Positions 1-5,424 of a DNA stretch of 5,424 nucleotides are shown here, piece after piece. A program made the position numbers and the translations under genes. This DNA comes from JAWLFY01 sp964462125 (GTDB lineage Bacteria; Planctomycetota; Planctomycetia; Pirellulales; Pirellulaceae). The notes below the pieces were generated by a model, which worked only from the letters and a program-made list of their open reading frames with translations, made no database searches and had not been told where the DNA came from. How positions within the stretch are numbered: the stretch's first letter is position 1; the number at the start of each line of letters is the position of its first letter. The stretch is from positions 1 through 5,424 of the forward strand of contig CAYWXT010000313.1 in assembly GCA_964462125.1 (NCBI GenBank). The letters are read 5' to 3'.

Positions 1-479
1 ATCGTGAAGCGGTCAAAGCCGATCGCCACCAGCAGCGAATCGATCACCGCAACCGCTTCAATGTCGGCCAGTACCGATTCGGTCCCGACCGTGTCGAAGT
101 CGCACTGGTAAAACTCCCGATAGCGGCCATCCTGTGGCTTTTCCCCACGCCACACCGGCGCGATGTGATAACGCTTGAACGGAGTCCCGAGCGTGCCGAT
201 ATGCTGGGCGGCAAACCGGGCCAGGGGGACGGTCAGGTCGAACCGCATTCCGACCTCACGCCCCCCGTTGTCCCGAAAACGATAAATTTGCCGGTCCGTC
301 TCCTCACTCCCCTTCCCCGTTAAGATCTCCAAGTGTTCCAGTGTCGGTGTGTCGATCGGCGCAAAACCGAACGAGCGGAAGACCTGGCGGGCCGTCTCCA
401 TCAATTGTTCCCGCGGGATCATCGACGCGGGCAGGTAATCACGAAACCCTTTCAGGGTCCGCGGCGAAATCAATGTCAT
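1..479 (-). CDS. hisS: Histidyl-tRNA synthetase, N-terminal part (runs off left edge)
   Basis: This gene encodes cytoplasmic class II histidyl-tRNA synthetase, which charges tRNA-His with histidine using ATP. Only the first 159 codons (of roughly 420-450 in the family) are present; the reading frame stays open to the left edge. The protein begins MTLISPRTLKGFRDYLP, the usual HisRS opening. The segment GMRFDLTVPLARF (about residues 77-89) is the substrate-binding strand, and class II motif 2 is visible as RGEKPQDGRYREFYQCDFD (residues 111-129), with the ATP-contacting arginine near its start. The 'RFDLT' form matches the yeast-like branch ('RYDLT') rather than the 'RPEGT' of E. coli and B. subtilis. 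The ATG at 479-477 is chosen because it sits just before the conserved PRTLKGFRDYLP block; the only SD-like purine run (GGAG, 499-496) is 16 nt upstream, farther than ideal. It lies 89 bp downstream of the cysteine-cluster gene on the same strand. The histidine-specific motifs and anticodon domain lie outside the window. Confidence 0.96.
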   Translation of the reverse strand, partial: MTLISPRTLKGFRDYLPASMIPREQLMETARQVFRSFGFAPIDTPTLEHLEILTGKGSEETDRQIYRFRDNGGREVGMRFDLTVPLARFAAQHIGTLGTPFKRYHIAPVWRGEKPQDGRYREFYQCDFDTVGTESVLADIEAVAVIDSLLVAIGFDRFT

Positions 480-495
480 GGATCCAGCTTTCTTG

Positions 496-543
496 CTCCC
501 CCTCCCGCCCGACTCTGTCTGAAAGGATTGGGGGTGAGGGGAG
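496..543. repeat. REP-like imperfect inverted repeat between the cysteine-cluster gene and hisS
   Basis: A C-rich arm (496-510, beginning CTCCCCCTCCC) can pair with a G-rich arm (530-543, GGGGGTGAGGGGAG). By eye there are six outer pairs, then a one-base bulge, two pairs, and further short paired blocks broken by mismatches, around a loop of about 19 nt (511-529). The minus-strand form, opening CCCTCACCCCCAATCC and ending GGGAGGGGGAG, resembles the short C/G-rich REP-type elements scattered between genes in many GC-rich bacteria. No T-run follows on either strand, so it is not a classical intrinsic terminator, although a hairpin here could still slow transcription or protect the upstream message end. 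Only one copy lies in this window, so its repeated nature is inferred from resemblance. Confidence 0.5.
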
Positions 544-568
544 GTCGCGTCTTAACGGCGGGAGAGCT

Positions 569-1033
569 CTAGGCGAGTGGCAGCCTCGTCGGCTTGCGGC
601 TACGCAGGGAATGCGAATCCGGCAACGACCGATCGGGGAATTGGGGGCCGAACATGGCGTCCGCATACTCGTCGATCTGCTCCGGCGTTTCAAAGTACAT
701 TTCGTAACACCAATCGTCCTCGAATTCGCACTCGTCGGTCGTGTAGTCGCGACAGATCTGGGGACGGGTCTCGTAAATTCCGCACATGTAATCGTCCCGA
801 AGATGCTTGCATGTCGTATGGATGAGCAGGTACCACACGTCATCATCGACGAAGACCGATGCCCGGTCGTGCAGCAGATACCAACGCATGAAGTCGAAGT
901 CGCGGCGGGACGCCGGTTCGTCGATCGGCAGGGCAAAGTAATGACAGCACTTGGCCGTACAATATTCACACAGATTCGCCCCCTTTGGGACCTGATCGCG
1001 TCGCCGTTTCCCCGGACGCGTTGCCGTTGCCAT
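569..1033 (-). CDS. YkgJ-family cysteine-cluster protein (putative Zn/Fe-binding)
   Basis: This encodes a 154-residue soluble protein with no signal peptide or membrane segment. It has nine cysteines: a C-x2-C-x3-C-C cluster at residues 22-30 (CEYCTAKCC), then C75, C84, C94, C102 and C109. The segment CGIYETRPQICRDY (84-97) matches the 'C.IY..RP..C' core of the YkgJ / CxxCxxCC family, thought to bind zinc or an iron-containing centre. The biochemical role of this family is largely unknown, so none is assigned. Residues 1-17 are basic (RPGKRRR). The acidic, aromatic C-terminal part (FETPEQIDEYADAMFG) is followed by a basic tail. The ATG at 1033 is preferred over an in-frame ATG 32 codons upstream because it has a strong Shine-Dalgarno 7 nt away and the upstream extension looks like non-coding sequence. 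It is divergent from purU and may share a transcript with hisS, 89 bp downstream, although a REP-like element lies between them. Confidence 0.85.
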   Translation of the reverse strand: MATATRPGKRRRDQVPKGANLCEYCTAKCCHYFALPIDEPASRRDFDFMRWYLLHDRASVFVDDDVWYLLIHTTCKHLRDDYMCGIYETRPQICRDYTTDECEFEDDWCYEMYFETPEQIDEYADAMFGPQFPDRSLPDSHSLRSRKPTRLPLA

Positions 1034-1164
1034 GAGGATTCTCCTTTTTTCCAGCAAAGCGTAGCAAAACGGGCGGTCACCGAGAATGCCCCCCGAACTT
1101 CGTGCCCTCCCCTGCGTTCCCACCCCCATACCGTTGCACCCACGTTTTTTCAGAGCCAGTTCAC
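1034..1164. promoter_or_regulatory. Divergent intergenic region between the cysteine-cluster gene and purU
   Basis: These 131 bp separate two divergently transcribed genes, so promoters for both are expected here. The right half is C-rich (about 1105-1130) and ends with a short T-tract (TTTTTT, 1145-1150) shortly before the purU ATG. I could not identify a -35/-10 pair with acceptable sequence and spacing on either strand, nor an operator-like palindrome. The promoter assignment therefore rests only on gene orientation. Confidence 0.45.
1041..1046 (-). promoter_or_regulatory. Shine-Dalgarno (AAGGAG) of the cysteine-cluster gene
   Basis: On the minus strand AAGGAG is followed by seven bases (AATCCTC) and then the ATG at 1033. 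The match and spacing are close to ideal, which decides the start of this gene in favour of 1033 over the longer frame opening at 1129. Confidence 0.85.
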
Positions 1165-2043
1165 ATGGAAGTCGTCATCACCGCCCTCGGCCCCGATCAC
1201 TGTGGCTTGGCGGATCCCATCATCCATCACGTGACCGGGCGTGGTGCGCGGATCGCCGAGATCCAAATGTACGACCACGACGAAGAGCAACTCTTCGCGA
1301 TGCTCTGCCGCATCGAAACCGACGAGGACCAATTCAGACCGCTCGTCGATGCGATGCAGCAGATCGGCGAGCACACCGGGTTGTCGATTCGCGTGTGGAG
1401 CAGCGAGCGGCATGCCGAGCGCCCCCGACTGGCGGTCTGCGGTACCTTTGTCGAACACACTCCCCGTGCCGTCCTGCAGGCGGTTCGCGACGGGACGATC
1501 CGCGGCGAGGTCCCGGTGCTAATCTCCAATCGCCCCAAGCTGGCCGGGCTGGCCGAAGCGTATCGGATCCCGTTCCGCATGATCGGGGATGAGAAGGGGG
1601 CCGCGGACGAGGCGGCGATGGTTGCGGTTTTCGACGAGTTCGATATCGACTACGTGGTACTGGCCCGCTACATGCGAATCTTGTCGGCAAGCACCTGCTG
1701 GCAATTTGCCGGTGGACGCATCATCAATCTGCACCACGGCTTGCTTCCCGGTTTCCCAGGCTTCCGGCCTTACCATGACGCTTACAACGCCAGGATGTTG
1801 ACATTCGGCGCGACCTGCCACTTCATCATTCCCGAACTCGACGCCGGCAATCAAACCATCAACCAGCGGACCTTCGCGGTGCCTCCGGGAACGCCGCTCT
1901 CAGCGATCATCACCGAGGGAGAACGGGTCAACGAGCCGGCATGCCTGGTCGAAGGCGTCCGCCGCGTGGTCAACCGCGAGGTGTACCTCCATTTCCACCG
2001 TGTCGTGGCGAGGCATCGCGCCGACGGCGTGGGTCACTCGTGA
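1165..2043 (+). CDS. purU: PurU-like formyltetrahydrofolate deformylase (ACT + formyltransferase domains)
   Basis: This is a 292-residue cytoplasmic protein, close to the usual 280-290 of PurU, which hydrolyses 10-formyl-tetrahydrofolate to formate and tetrahydrofolate and so balances one-carbon pools and formate supply for purine synthesis. Residues 1 to about 80 form an ACT domain (MEVVITALGPDHCGLADPI), the regulatory module through which E. coli PurU is thought to sense glycine and methionine. Residues about 87-280 are a formyltransferase fold related to PurN. The catalytic set is intact: N188 and H190 in INLHHGLLPGF, H219 in GATCHF and D226 in ELDAGN. LARYMRIL (166-173) is another family block. 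The stretch after the aspartate, DAGNQTINQ, differs from the common DEGPIIxQ, so a variant subfamily with another formyl acceptor is possible. The ATG at 1165 starts exactly at the ACT domain; the longer frame from 1102 adds 21 unlike residues. The SD is weak. The gene end overlaps the convergent permease by 10 bp. Confidence 0.85.
   Translation: MEVVITALGPDHCGLADPIIHHVTGRGARIAEIQMYDHDEEQLFAMLCRIETDEDQFRPLVDAMQQIGEHTGLSIRVWSSERHAERPRLAVCGTFVEHTPRAVLQAVRDGTIRGEVPVLISNRPKLAGLAEAYRIPFRMIGDEKGAADEAAMVAVFDEFDIDYVVLARYMRILSASTCWQFAGGRIINLHHGLLPGFPGFRPYHDAYNARMLTFGATCHFIIPELDAGNQTINQRTFAVPPGTPLSAIITEGERVNEPACLVEGVRRVVNREVYLHFHRVVARHRADGVGHS
2034..2043. other. Tail-to-tail overlap of purU and the permease gene
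   Basis: The purU stop TGA (2041-2043, plus) and the permease stop TGA (2036-2034, minus) interlock so that the coding regions share 10 bp. Both stops lie in a perfect 5-bp inverted repeat, GTCAC-TC-GTGAC (2033-2044). The symmetry follows partly from two opposed TGA codons, and the 2-nt loop is too tight for a stable hairpin. No separate terminator fits between the genes. Confidence 0.9.
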
Positions 2044-3368
2044 CGCAAGGCGTCGATGGGGTTCATCTTGGCAGCCCGGATGGCGGGGTACAGTCCACTG
2101 ACCAGGCCGACGAAGACGGCGATGCCGACGGCCAGCGGAATGGTCCCGTAAACGATCGTCGGTTCCGCTTCCCGAATCGCATCGGGCAACGCCGCGAACT
2201 TGTCCGGGAATCCCGTTCGGACACCCCAGATCAGCCCCTTGTACATCGGCGGCCCGAGAAAGCCGAGCAGGATCCCGAGCGTGGCCCCGGCGAAACTGAG
2301 CACGATGGTCTCGACCAGGAATTGACGGACGATGTCCGACCGCTTGGCCCCGAGTGCTCGGCGAACCCCGATCTCGCGAGTCCGTTCGGTAACACTGGCG
2401 AGCATGATGTTCATGATCCCGATCCCGCCCACGATCAGCGAGATGCAGGCGATCAAAATCCCGATACCGAGAAACATCAAACGCAGATTGCGCGCCTGCT
2501 CGAGCAACTCCAGCGGTACGACCGTGGCGACATCGTTGAGCTCCGCGTGCTTGGGCTCCAGCAGGTTCTCGATCATCGCTGCGGACGACTTCACTTGAGA
2601 GACGTCGGCGACCTGCAACGTGATCTGGTTCAGCTCCATGATTTCGACCTGGAACTGGCCGCTGCGGCGGGTCACGATCGTGTCCCCGATCCGCTTCTGC
2701 AGCGTCTCGATCGGGATGTAGATGTCAGCCGAGAAATCTTGGGAATCGAGCGACCCGCCGATCGCGGCGGACGGATTGCGGTGCTCCAGGACGCCGACGA
2801 CTGTGTAAAAGTCCGAATGTTCCGGGATGTAGACGCGTTTGCCGAGCGGCTCCTCGTAAGGAAACAGTCGCGCGGCGACACCGGCCGACACCACGCAGAC
2901 AGTGTCCCGGCGCATCCCGTCCAGATCGGTCAGAAAGCGGCCCCCTCGCTCACGAAGTTTGAGCCGCGTCACGTCGGCGTAACCTGGCGTGCAGCCGACT
3001 AGGCGTCCGTCGACCATGCGGTCTTGGTACGTGAATTGACGGCGGATTTCCCGGACCGGAATGGCGGTCTCGACGGTCGGCACGGCGGATAGAATCCGCT
3101 CCAACTCGGACCGCCGCAACCCGTACTGGGTCGCCGCCCGCCCGCTCAGTTTTTCCTCCGGAGGCTTGACGCTGCGGACGATGATCGTCGTCGACCCCAA
3201 CGACTCGATCTGCCGCTGCACCTGGTCACTGGCCCCTTGGCTGACTGCGGTCAAGACGATCACAGCCCAGACCCCGATCAAGATCCCAAGCATCGTCAAG
3301 CCGGTTCGCAAGGGATGCAGCGCGAGGCTTTTCACCCCCAACTCGAATGTACGGAGCCATATCATCAT
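2034..3368 (-). CDS. MacB/FtsX-type ABC transporter permease
   Basis: This is a 444-residue inner-membrane permease of the MacB/LolC/FtsX (type VII ABC) class, which uses ATP hydrolysis to drive export through a periplasmic adaptor without moving the substrate through its own membrane channel. The layout is canonical: TM1 at about 20-43, a large periplasmic MacB-type core domain at about 45-295, TM2 at about 296-323, the cytoplasmic coupling segment ERTREIGVRRALGAKRSD (328-345), TM3 at about 350-371 and TM4 at about 407-430, ending MNPIDALRHE as is typical. The loop between TM3 and TM4 (about 372-406) is longer than I recall for E. coli MacB. An in-frame stop nine bases upstream fixes the start at one of two adjacent ATGs (3368 or 3365). 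There is no good SD, so coupling to the ATPase gene, 19 bp upstream, is likely. It is the last gene of an adaptor-ATPase-permease operon and would act as a homodimer. The substrate cannot be read from sequence. Confidence 0.93.
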   Translation of the reverse strand: MMIWLRTFELGVKSLALHPLRTGLTMLGILIGVWAVIVLTAVSQGASDQVQRQIESLGSTTIIVRSVKPPEEKLSGRAATQYGLRRSELERILSAVPTVETAIPVREIRRQFTYQDRMVDGRLVGCTPGYADVTRLKLRERGGRFLTDLDGMRRDTVCVVSAGVAARLFPYEEPLGKRVYIPEHSDFYTVVGVLEHRNPSAAIGGSLDSQDFSADIYIPIETLQKRIGDTIVTRRSGQFQVEIMELNQITLQVADVSQVKSSAAMIENLLEPKHAELNDVATVVPLELLEQARNLRLMFLGIGILIACISLIVGGIGIMNIMLASVTERTREIGVRRALGAKRSDIVRQFLVETIVLSFAGATLGILLGFLGPPMYKGLIWGVRTGFPDKFAALPDAIREAEPTIVYGTIPLAVGIAVFVGLVSGLYPAIRAAKMNPIDALRHE

Positions 3369-3387
3369 GGGACGTTATTCGTTTCCG

Positions 3388-4200
3388 TTATTGCTGGGCC
3401 TGGAGTTCCTGAATCCCCGCTCGCTGGGCTTCCCGCGCCGCCTTGCGAGACTCTTCATCGTTCCGAGTGTCGCTGTACAGCAGTCCGTCTTTCAGCCGCA
3501 CGATCCGCTTGCCGCGGGCGGCGACGTCGTCCTCGTGAGTGACCATGATCACCGTTCGCCCCTCCTCGTTCAGTTCATCGAAGAGCGTCAAGATTTCGTC
3601 GGTCGTGGTCGAGTCGAGGTTCCCCGTCGCCTCGTCGGCAAGCACAAAGAAGGGATCATTGACCAGACTTCGGGCGATCGCGACCCGTTGCTGCTGGCCC
3701 CCGGAAAGCTGCATCGGCCGGTGGTCCAAGCGGTCGGCGAGCCCAACCCGCTCGGCAAGCCGAACGGCCCGTTCGCGTTCTTTCGGCCCCAGTCTCCCCT
3801 GGTAATACAGGGGGACCTGGATGTTCTCCACCACCGTCAATTGCTGGATCAAGTTGTACGATTGGAAGACGAACCCGATCCGGTGGCAGCGAATCTCGGC
3901 CAGCTCATCATCGGTCATCGCGGCGATGTCGTCGTCCCCGAGAAACAAGCTGCCGGCGGTCGGCTTGTCGAGGCATCCGAGCAGGTTCAACAGCGTGCTC
4001 TTGCCGCTCCCCGACGGCCCCATGATCGCCACGTAGTCCCCTTCTGGCACGTCGAACGATACGCCGCGCAGCGCGCGGACCGTCTCGCTCTTGAGGACAT
4101 ACTCCTTGGTCAGGTCGCGGATCGAGGTCGCCAGTTTGCCAGGCGAGGCGCCGTCGTGCTGTGGCGTTTCGGGGGCGCCGTAGGCGTGGGTCACACTCAT
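3388..4200 (-). CDS. ABC transporter ATPase, LolD/MacB type
   Basis: This 270-residue cytoplasmic ATPase powers the adjacent permease. All ABC motifs are present in order: Walker A GPSGSGKST (61-69), Q-loop Q113 in VFQSYN, signature LSGGQQQRVAIARS (165-178), Walker B FFVLADE with catalytic E190, D-loop GNLD (193-196) and H-loop H222 in MVTHEDD. The LolD/MacB subfamily is shown by the Q-loop surroundings (FVFQSYNLIQQLTVVENI) and by TGNLD. The usual proline after the catalytic glutamate is alanine here (LADEATGNLD; codon GCG at 3630-3628), as in the DEAT of MsbA-like exporters. About 23 N-terminal residues precede the core, and a charged tail rich in Ala, Gln, Arg and Glu (about 245-270) follows it. 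The ATG at 4200 overlaps the adaptor stop as ATGA, and a purine-rich GAGGGTGG lies upstream within the adaptor gene. E. coli MacB carries ATPase and permease in one chain; here they are split. Confidence 0.96.
   Translation of the reverse strand: MSVTHAYGAPETPQHDGASPGKLATSIRDLTKEYVLKSETVRALRGVSFDVPEGDYVAIMGPSGSGKSTLLNLLGCLDKPTAGSLFLGDDDIAAMTDDELAEIRCHRIGFVFQSYNLIQQLTVVENIQVPLYYQGRLGPKERERAVRLAERVGLADRLDHRPMQLSGGQQQRVAIARSLVNDPFFVLADEATGNLDSTTTDEILTLFDELNEEGRTVIMVTHEDDVAARGKRIVRLKDGLLYSDTRNDEESRKAAREAQRAGIQELQAQQ
4197..4200 (-). other. ATGA start/stop overlap coupling adaptor and ATPase genes
   Basis: The ATPase start ATG (4200-4198) and the adaptor stop TGA (4199-4197) share two bases, giving a 4-bp coding overlap. 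This arrangement commonly allows a terminating ribosome to re-initiate, and it supports one polycistronic message with matched synthesis of the two subunits. Confidence 0.9.
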
Positions 4201-5424
4201 TCGCTGCCACCCTCGCCGCGTTGCTGCTGGGCCGCTGCCTGGTTGTTCTTTGGCGGTCCCGCCGAATCGTTGGCGCCGCCCGTGTTTGCGGGAGGGCCGT
4301 CGGCCCTGTCGCCGCCGGGGCCTCGTTGGTGACGCGGGCCACCCTCGCCACCTTCACCTCCAGGACGAGTGTCGTTTTGGCTCGAGGGATCGGCCACAGC
4401 CGGATCACCGGCCAAGGCGTTGGTTTCGGCACGCTGACGGATCTCGTCGAGGTCGCTGTTGTCCTCCCGCTCGATCTCAGGAAGGTCCAGCAGGGTGAGA
4501 TGTTGGCGAAGGTTCAAGATGACCGACTCGCCCTCGTCAAGCCCCTCGGAGATGCTGGCCATGGAATCATTGGTCGCGCCGATTTTGACCGTGCGGGTCT
4601 CGAAGCGGTCTCGCACCTTCATGCCGGGTTGCAGAGGTTTCTGAACGAGCGTGTACATCTCGCCGCCATGCTCGTACAAACCTTGAATCGGGATCTGCAG
4701 TGCATCGGGGAGTTGCTCGACAAAGATCTGCGCCGCCGCGGTCATCCCAGTGCGGATCTGATCCGGTGGGTCGAGGATCTCCACGATCGTCGCGTATTCC
4801 TTGACCGAACCACTCATCCATCCTCCCGGCTCGGCATAGCGGTTGACCTTGTACACGCGTCCTTGGAGTGTCAAGCCGGATAAGGCCTCGATGGAGATTC
4901 TCGCCGGCATTCCTTCTTCGATCAAAGTCACCTGAGACTCGTTCACGTTGCACCGGACCTGCATCTGGCTCGGGTCGGGCAAACGGATGATCGCCTGCCG
5001 TTCGCGAACCTCCGCTCCTGGTTCGACGACGAATTCGGCATTGCCCCCGCGGCGACTGTAGCGGTTGGCGTGCACGACGACGCCGTCGGTCGGCGCCCGC
5101 ATCACACAATTCGCAATCTGCCGCTTGTAGTCCTCCAACTCCGCCGTCTCTTCTTCCAATTCGCTCTCGGCCGCCGTCAAGTTCGTCTCTGCTGATTCGA
5201 TATCGCTCTCGTACTGCACCAGCATCTTCTCGCGGGTCAAATTTTCGAGCACGTCCAGCTTCTGCTCTTCCGCTCGAAGCTTGTTCACCGCGTTGATGAC
5301 CGCGAAGTTGTCCGCCTCCAACTGCAGCTCCTTGACCAACCCCTTGCCAACCAACCGTTCTGTGCTTCGCAACGTCAGCCGTGCCTTCCTCAGATCCTGC
5401 TCGGCGATCAACATTTCCCGCTCG
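4197..5424 (-). CDS. Periplasmic adaptor (HlyD/MacA-like membrane fusion protein), N-terminus missing
   Basis: This is the C-terminal 408 residues or so of an RND/MacA-type membrane fusion protein that would bridge the inner-membrane permease and an outer-membrane channel. The frame stays open to the right edge (ERE precedes the first in-window Met at 5414), so that Met is not the true start; signal or anchor sequence and the first lipoyl half-motif lie outside. Numbering from that Met: residues 1 to about 100 form an alpha-helical coiled-coil hairpin rich in E, K, L and A; about 104-147 is the returning lipoyl half (VMRAPTDGVVVHANRYS and AEVRERQAIIRL); about 150-235 is the beta-barrel (QVRCNVNESQVTLIEEGMPA and RTGMTAAAQIFVE); about 236-305 is the membrane-proximal domain (LQIPIQGLYEHGGEMYTLV and LDEGESVIL). 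Residues about 331-405 form a low-complexity tail rich in Gly, Pro, Asn, Gln, Asp and Arg, which is probably disordered. It is the first visible gene of the operon. The substrate is unknown. Confidence 0.93.
   Translation of the reverse strand, partial: EREMLIAEQDLRKARLTLRSTERLVGKGLVKELQLEADNFAVINAVNKLRAEEQKLDVLENLTREKMLVQYESDIESAETNLTAAESELEEETAELEDYKRQIANCVMRAPTDGVVVHANRYSRRGGNAEFVVEPGAEVRERQAIIRLPDPSQMQVRCNVNESQVTLIEEGMPARISIEALSGLTLQGRVYKVNRYAEPGGWMSGSVKEYATIVEILDPPDQIRTGMTAAAQIFVEQLPDALQIPIQGLYEHGGEMYTLVQKPLQPGMKVRDRFETRTVKIGATNDSMASISEGLDEGESVILNLRQHLTLLDLPEIEREDNSDLDEIRQRAETNALAGDPAVADPSSQNDTRPGGEGGEGGPRHQRGPGGDRADGPPANTGGANDSAGPPKNNQAAAQQQRGEGGSE

Noticed and set aside
496..543. Intrinsic terminator for the cysteine-cluster gene
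   Set aside because: The inverted repeat is imperfect with a long loop, and no T-run follows on either strand; a REP-like element fits better.
1034..1129. N-terminal extension of the cysteine-cluster protein from an upstream ATG
   Set aside because: The ATG at 1033 has a near-ideal AAGGAG at 7-nt spacing, and the 32 extra residues look like translated intergenic DNA.
439..1143. 234-codon minus-strand frame overlapping the cysteine-cluster gene in another frame
   Set aside because: The overlapping frame at 569-1033 carries the conserved YkgJ cysteines and a strong SD; this one is Arg/Ser-rich and runs into hisS coding sequence.
1034..1164. Riboswitch or small RNA in the divergent region upstream of purU
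   Set aside because: At 131 bp shared between two promoters there is little room, and I saw no conserved core or strong stem such as a glycine or THF riboswitch would need.
341..1234. 297-codon plus-strand frame crossing hisS, the cysteine-cluster gene and the purU start
   Set aside because: It runs antisense to two clear genes, crosses their intergenic regions and has no family resemblance.
2033..2044. GTCAC-TC-GTGAC palindrome as an operator or bidirectional terminator
   Set aside because: It contains the two opposed TGA stops, which create much of the symmetry by themselves. The stem is only 5 bp with a 2-nt loop and there is no T-tract.
1941..3002. 353-codon open frame on the plus strand opposite the permease
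   Set aside because: It is antisense to a well-supported permease. Its predicted product is rich in Arg, Asp, Gln and His without domain structure, as expected when a GC-rich gene is read in the opposing frame.
3061..4332. 423-codon open frame on the plus strand opposite the permease 5' part and the ATPase
   Set aside because: It spans two real minus-strand genes with intact motifs and shows no recognisable domain; it is a shadow of GC-rich codon use.

Overview
The window is an ordinary-looking, GC-rich bacterial chromosome segment holding six protein genes and very little non-coding DNA. I think it comes from the Planctomycetota. This rests on recalled resemblance rather than a search: the cysteine-cluster protein with its 'CTAKCC..FALPID' opening, the PurU-like protein with a 'DAGNQTINQ' segment, and the ABC ATPase with 'LADEATGNLD' all look like planctomycetal versions of their families. 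The HisRS is of the 'RFDLTVPLAR' type rather than the 'RPEGT' type of E. coli and Bacillus.

Layout from left to right. Positions 1-479 (minus strand) hold the first 159 codons of hisS, histidyl-tRNA synthetase, which runs off the left edge. An 89-bp gap follows, containing an imperfect G/C-rich inverted repeat that resembles a REP-type intergenic element. Positions 569-1033 (minus) encode a small YkgJ-family cysteine-cluster protein with a clear Shine-Dalgarno. A 131-bp divergent intergenic region (1034-1164) separates it from purU (1165-2043, plus), an ACT plus formyltransferase protein of the formyltetrahydrofolate deformylase family. purU converges on, and overlaps by 10 bp, the end of a minus-strand transport operon.

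That operon reads from right to left: a periplasmic adaptor (membrane fusion protein, 4197-5424, N-terminus outside the window), an ABC ATPase (3388-4200) and a MacB/FtsX-type permease (2034-3368). The adaptor stop and the ATPase start overlap as ATGA, and the ATPase and permease are 19 bp apart, so the three are very probably co-transcribed. Together they would form a MacAB-like efflux or envelope-export complex in which the ATPase and membrane parts are separate proteins rather than fused as in E. coli MacB. No outer-membrane TolC-like partner lies in the window; it could lie beyond position 5424.

I found no RNA gene, insertion sequence, CRISPR array, phage gene or toxin-antitoxin pair, and no convincing previously undescribed system. 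The points worth a second look are modest: the REP-like element that carries the only SD-like sequence of hisS, the tail-to-tail overlap with no room for a terminator, the divergent active-site surroundings of the PurU-like enzyme, the eukaryote-like HisRS type, and the low-complexity tail of the adaptor protein.
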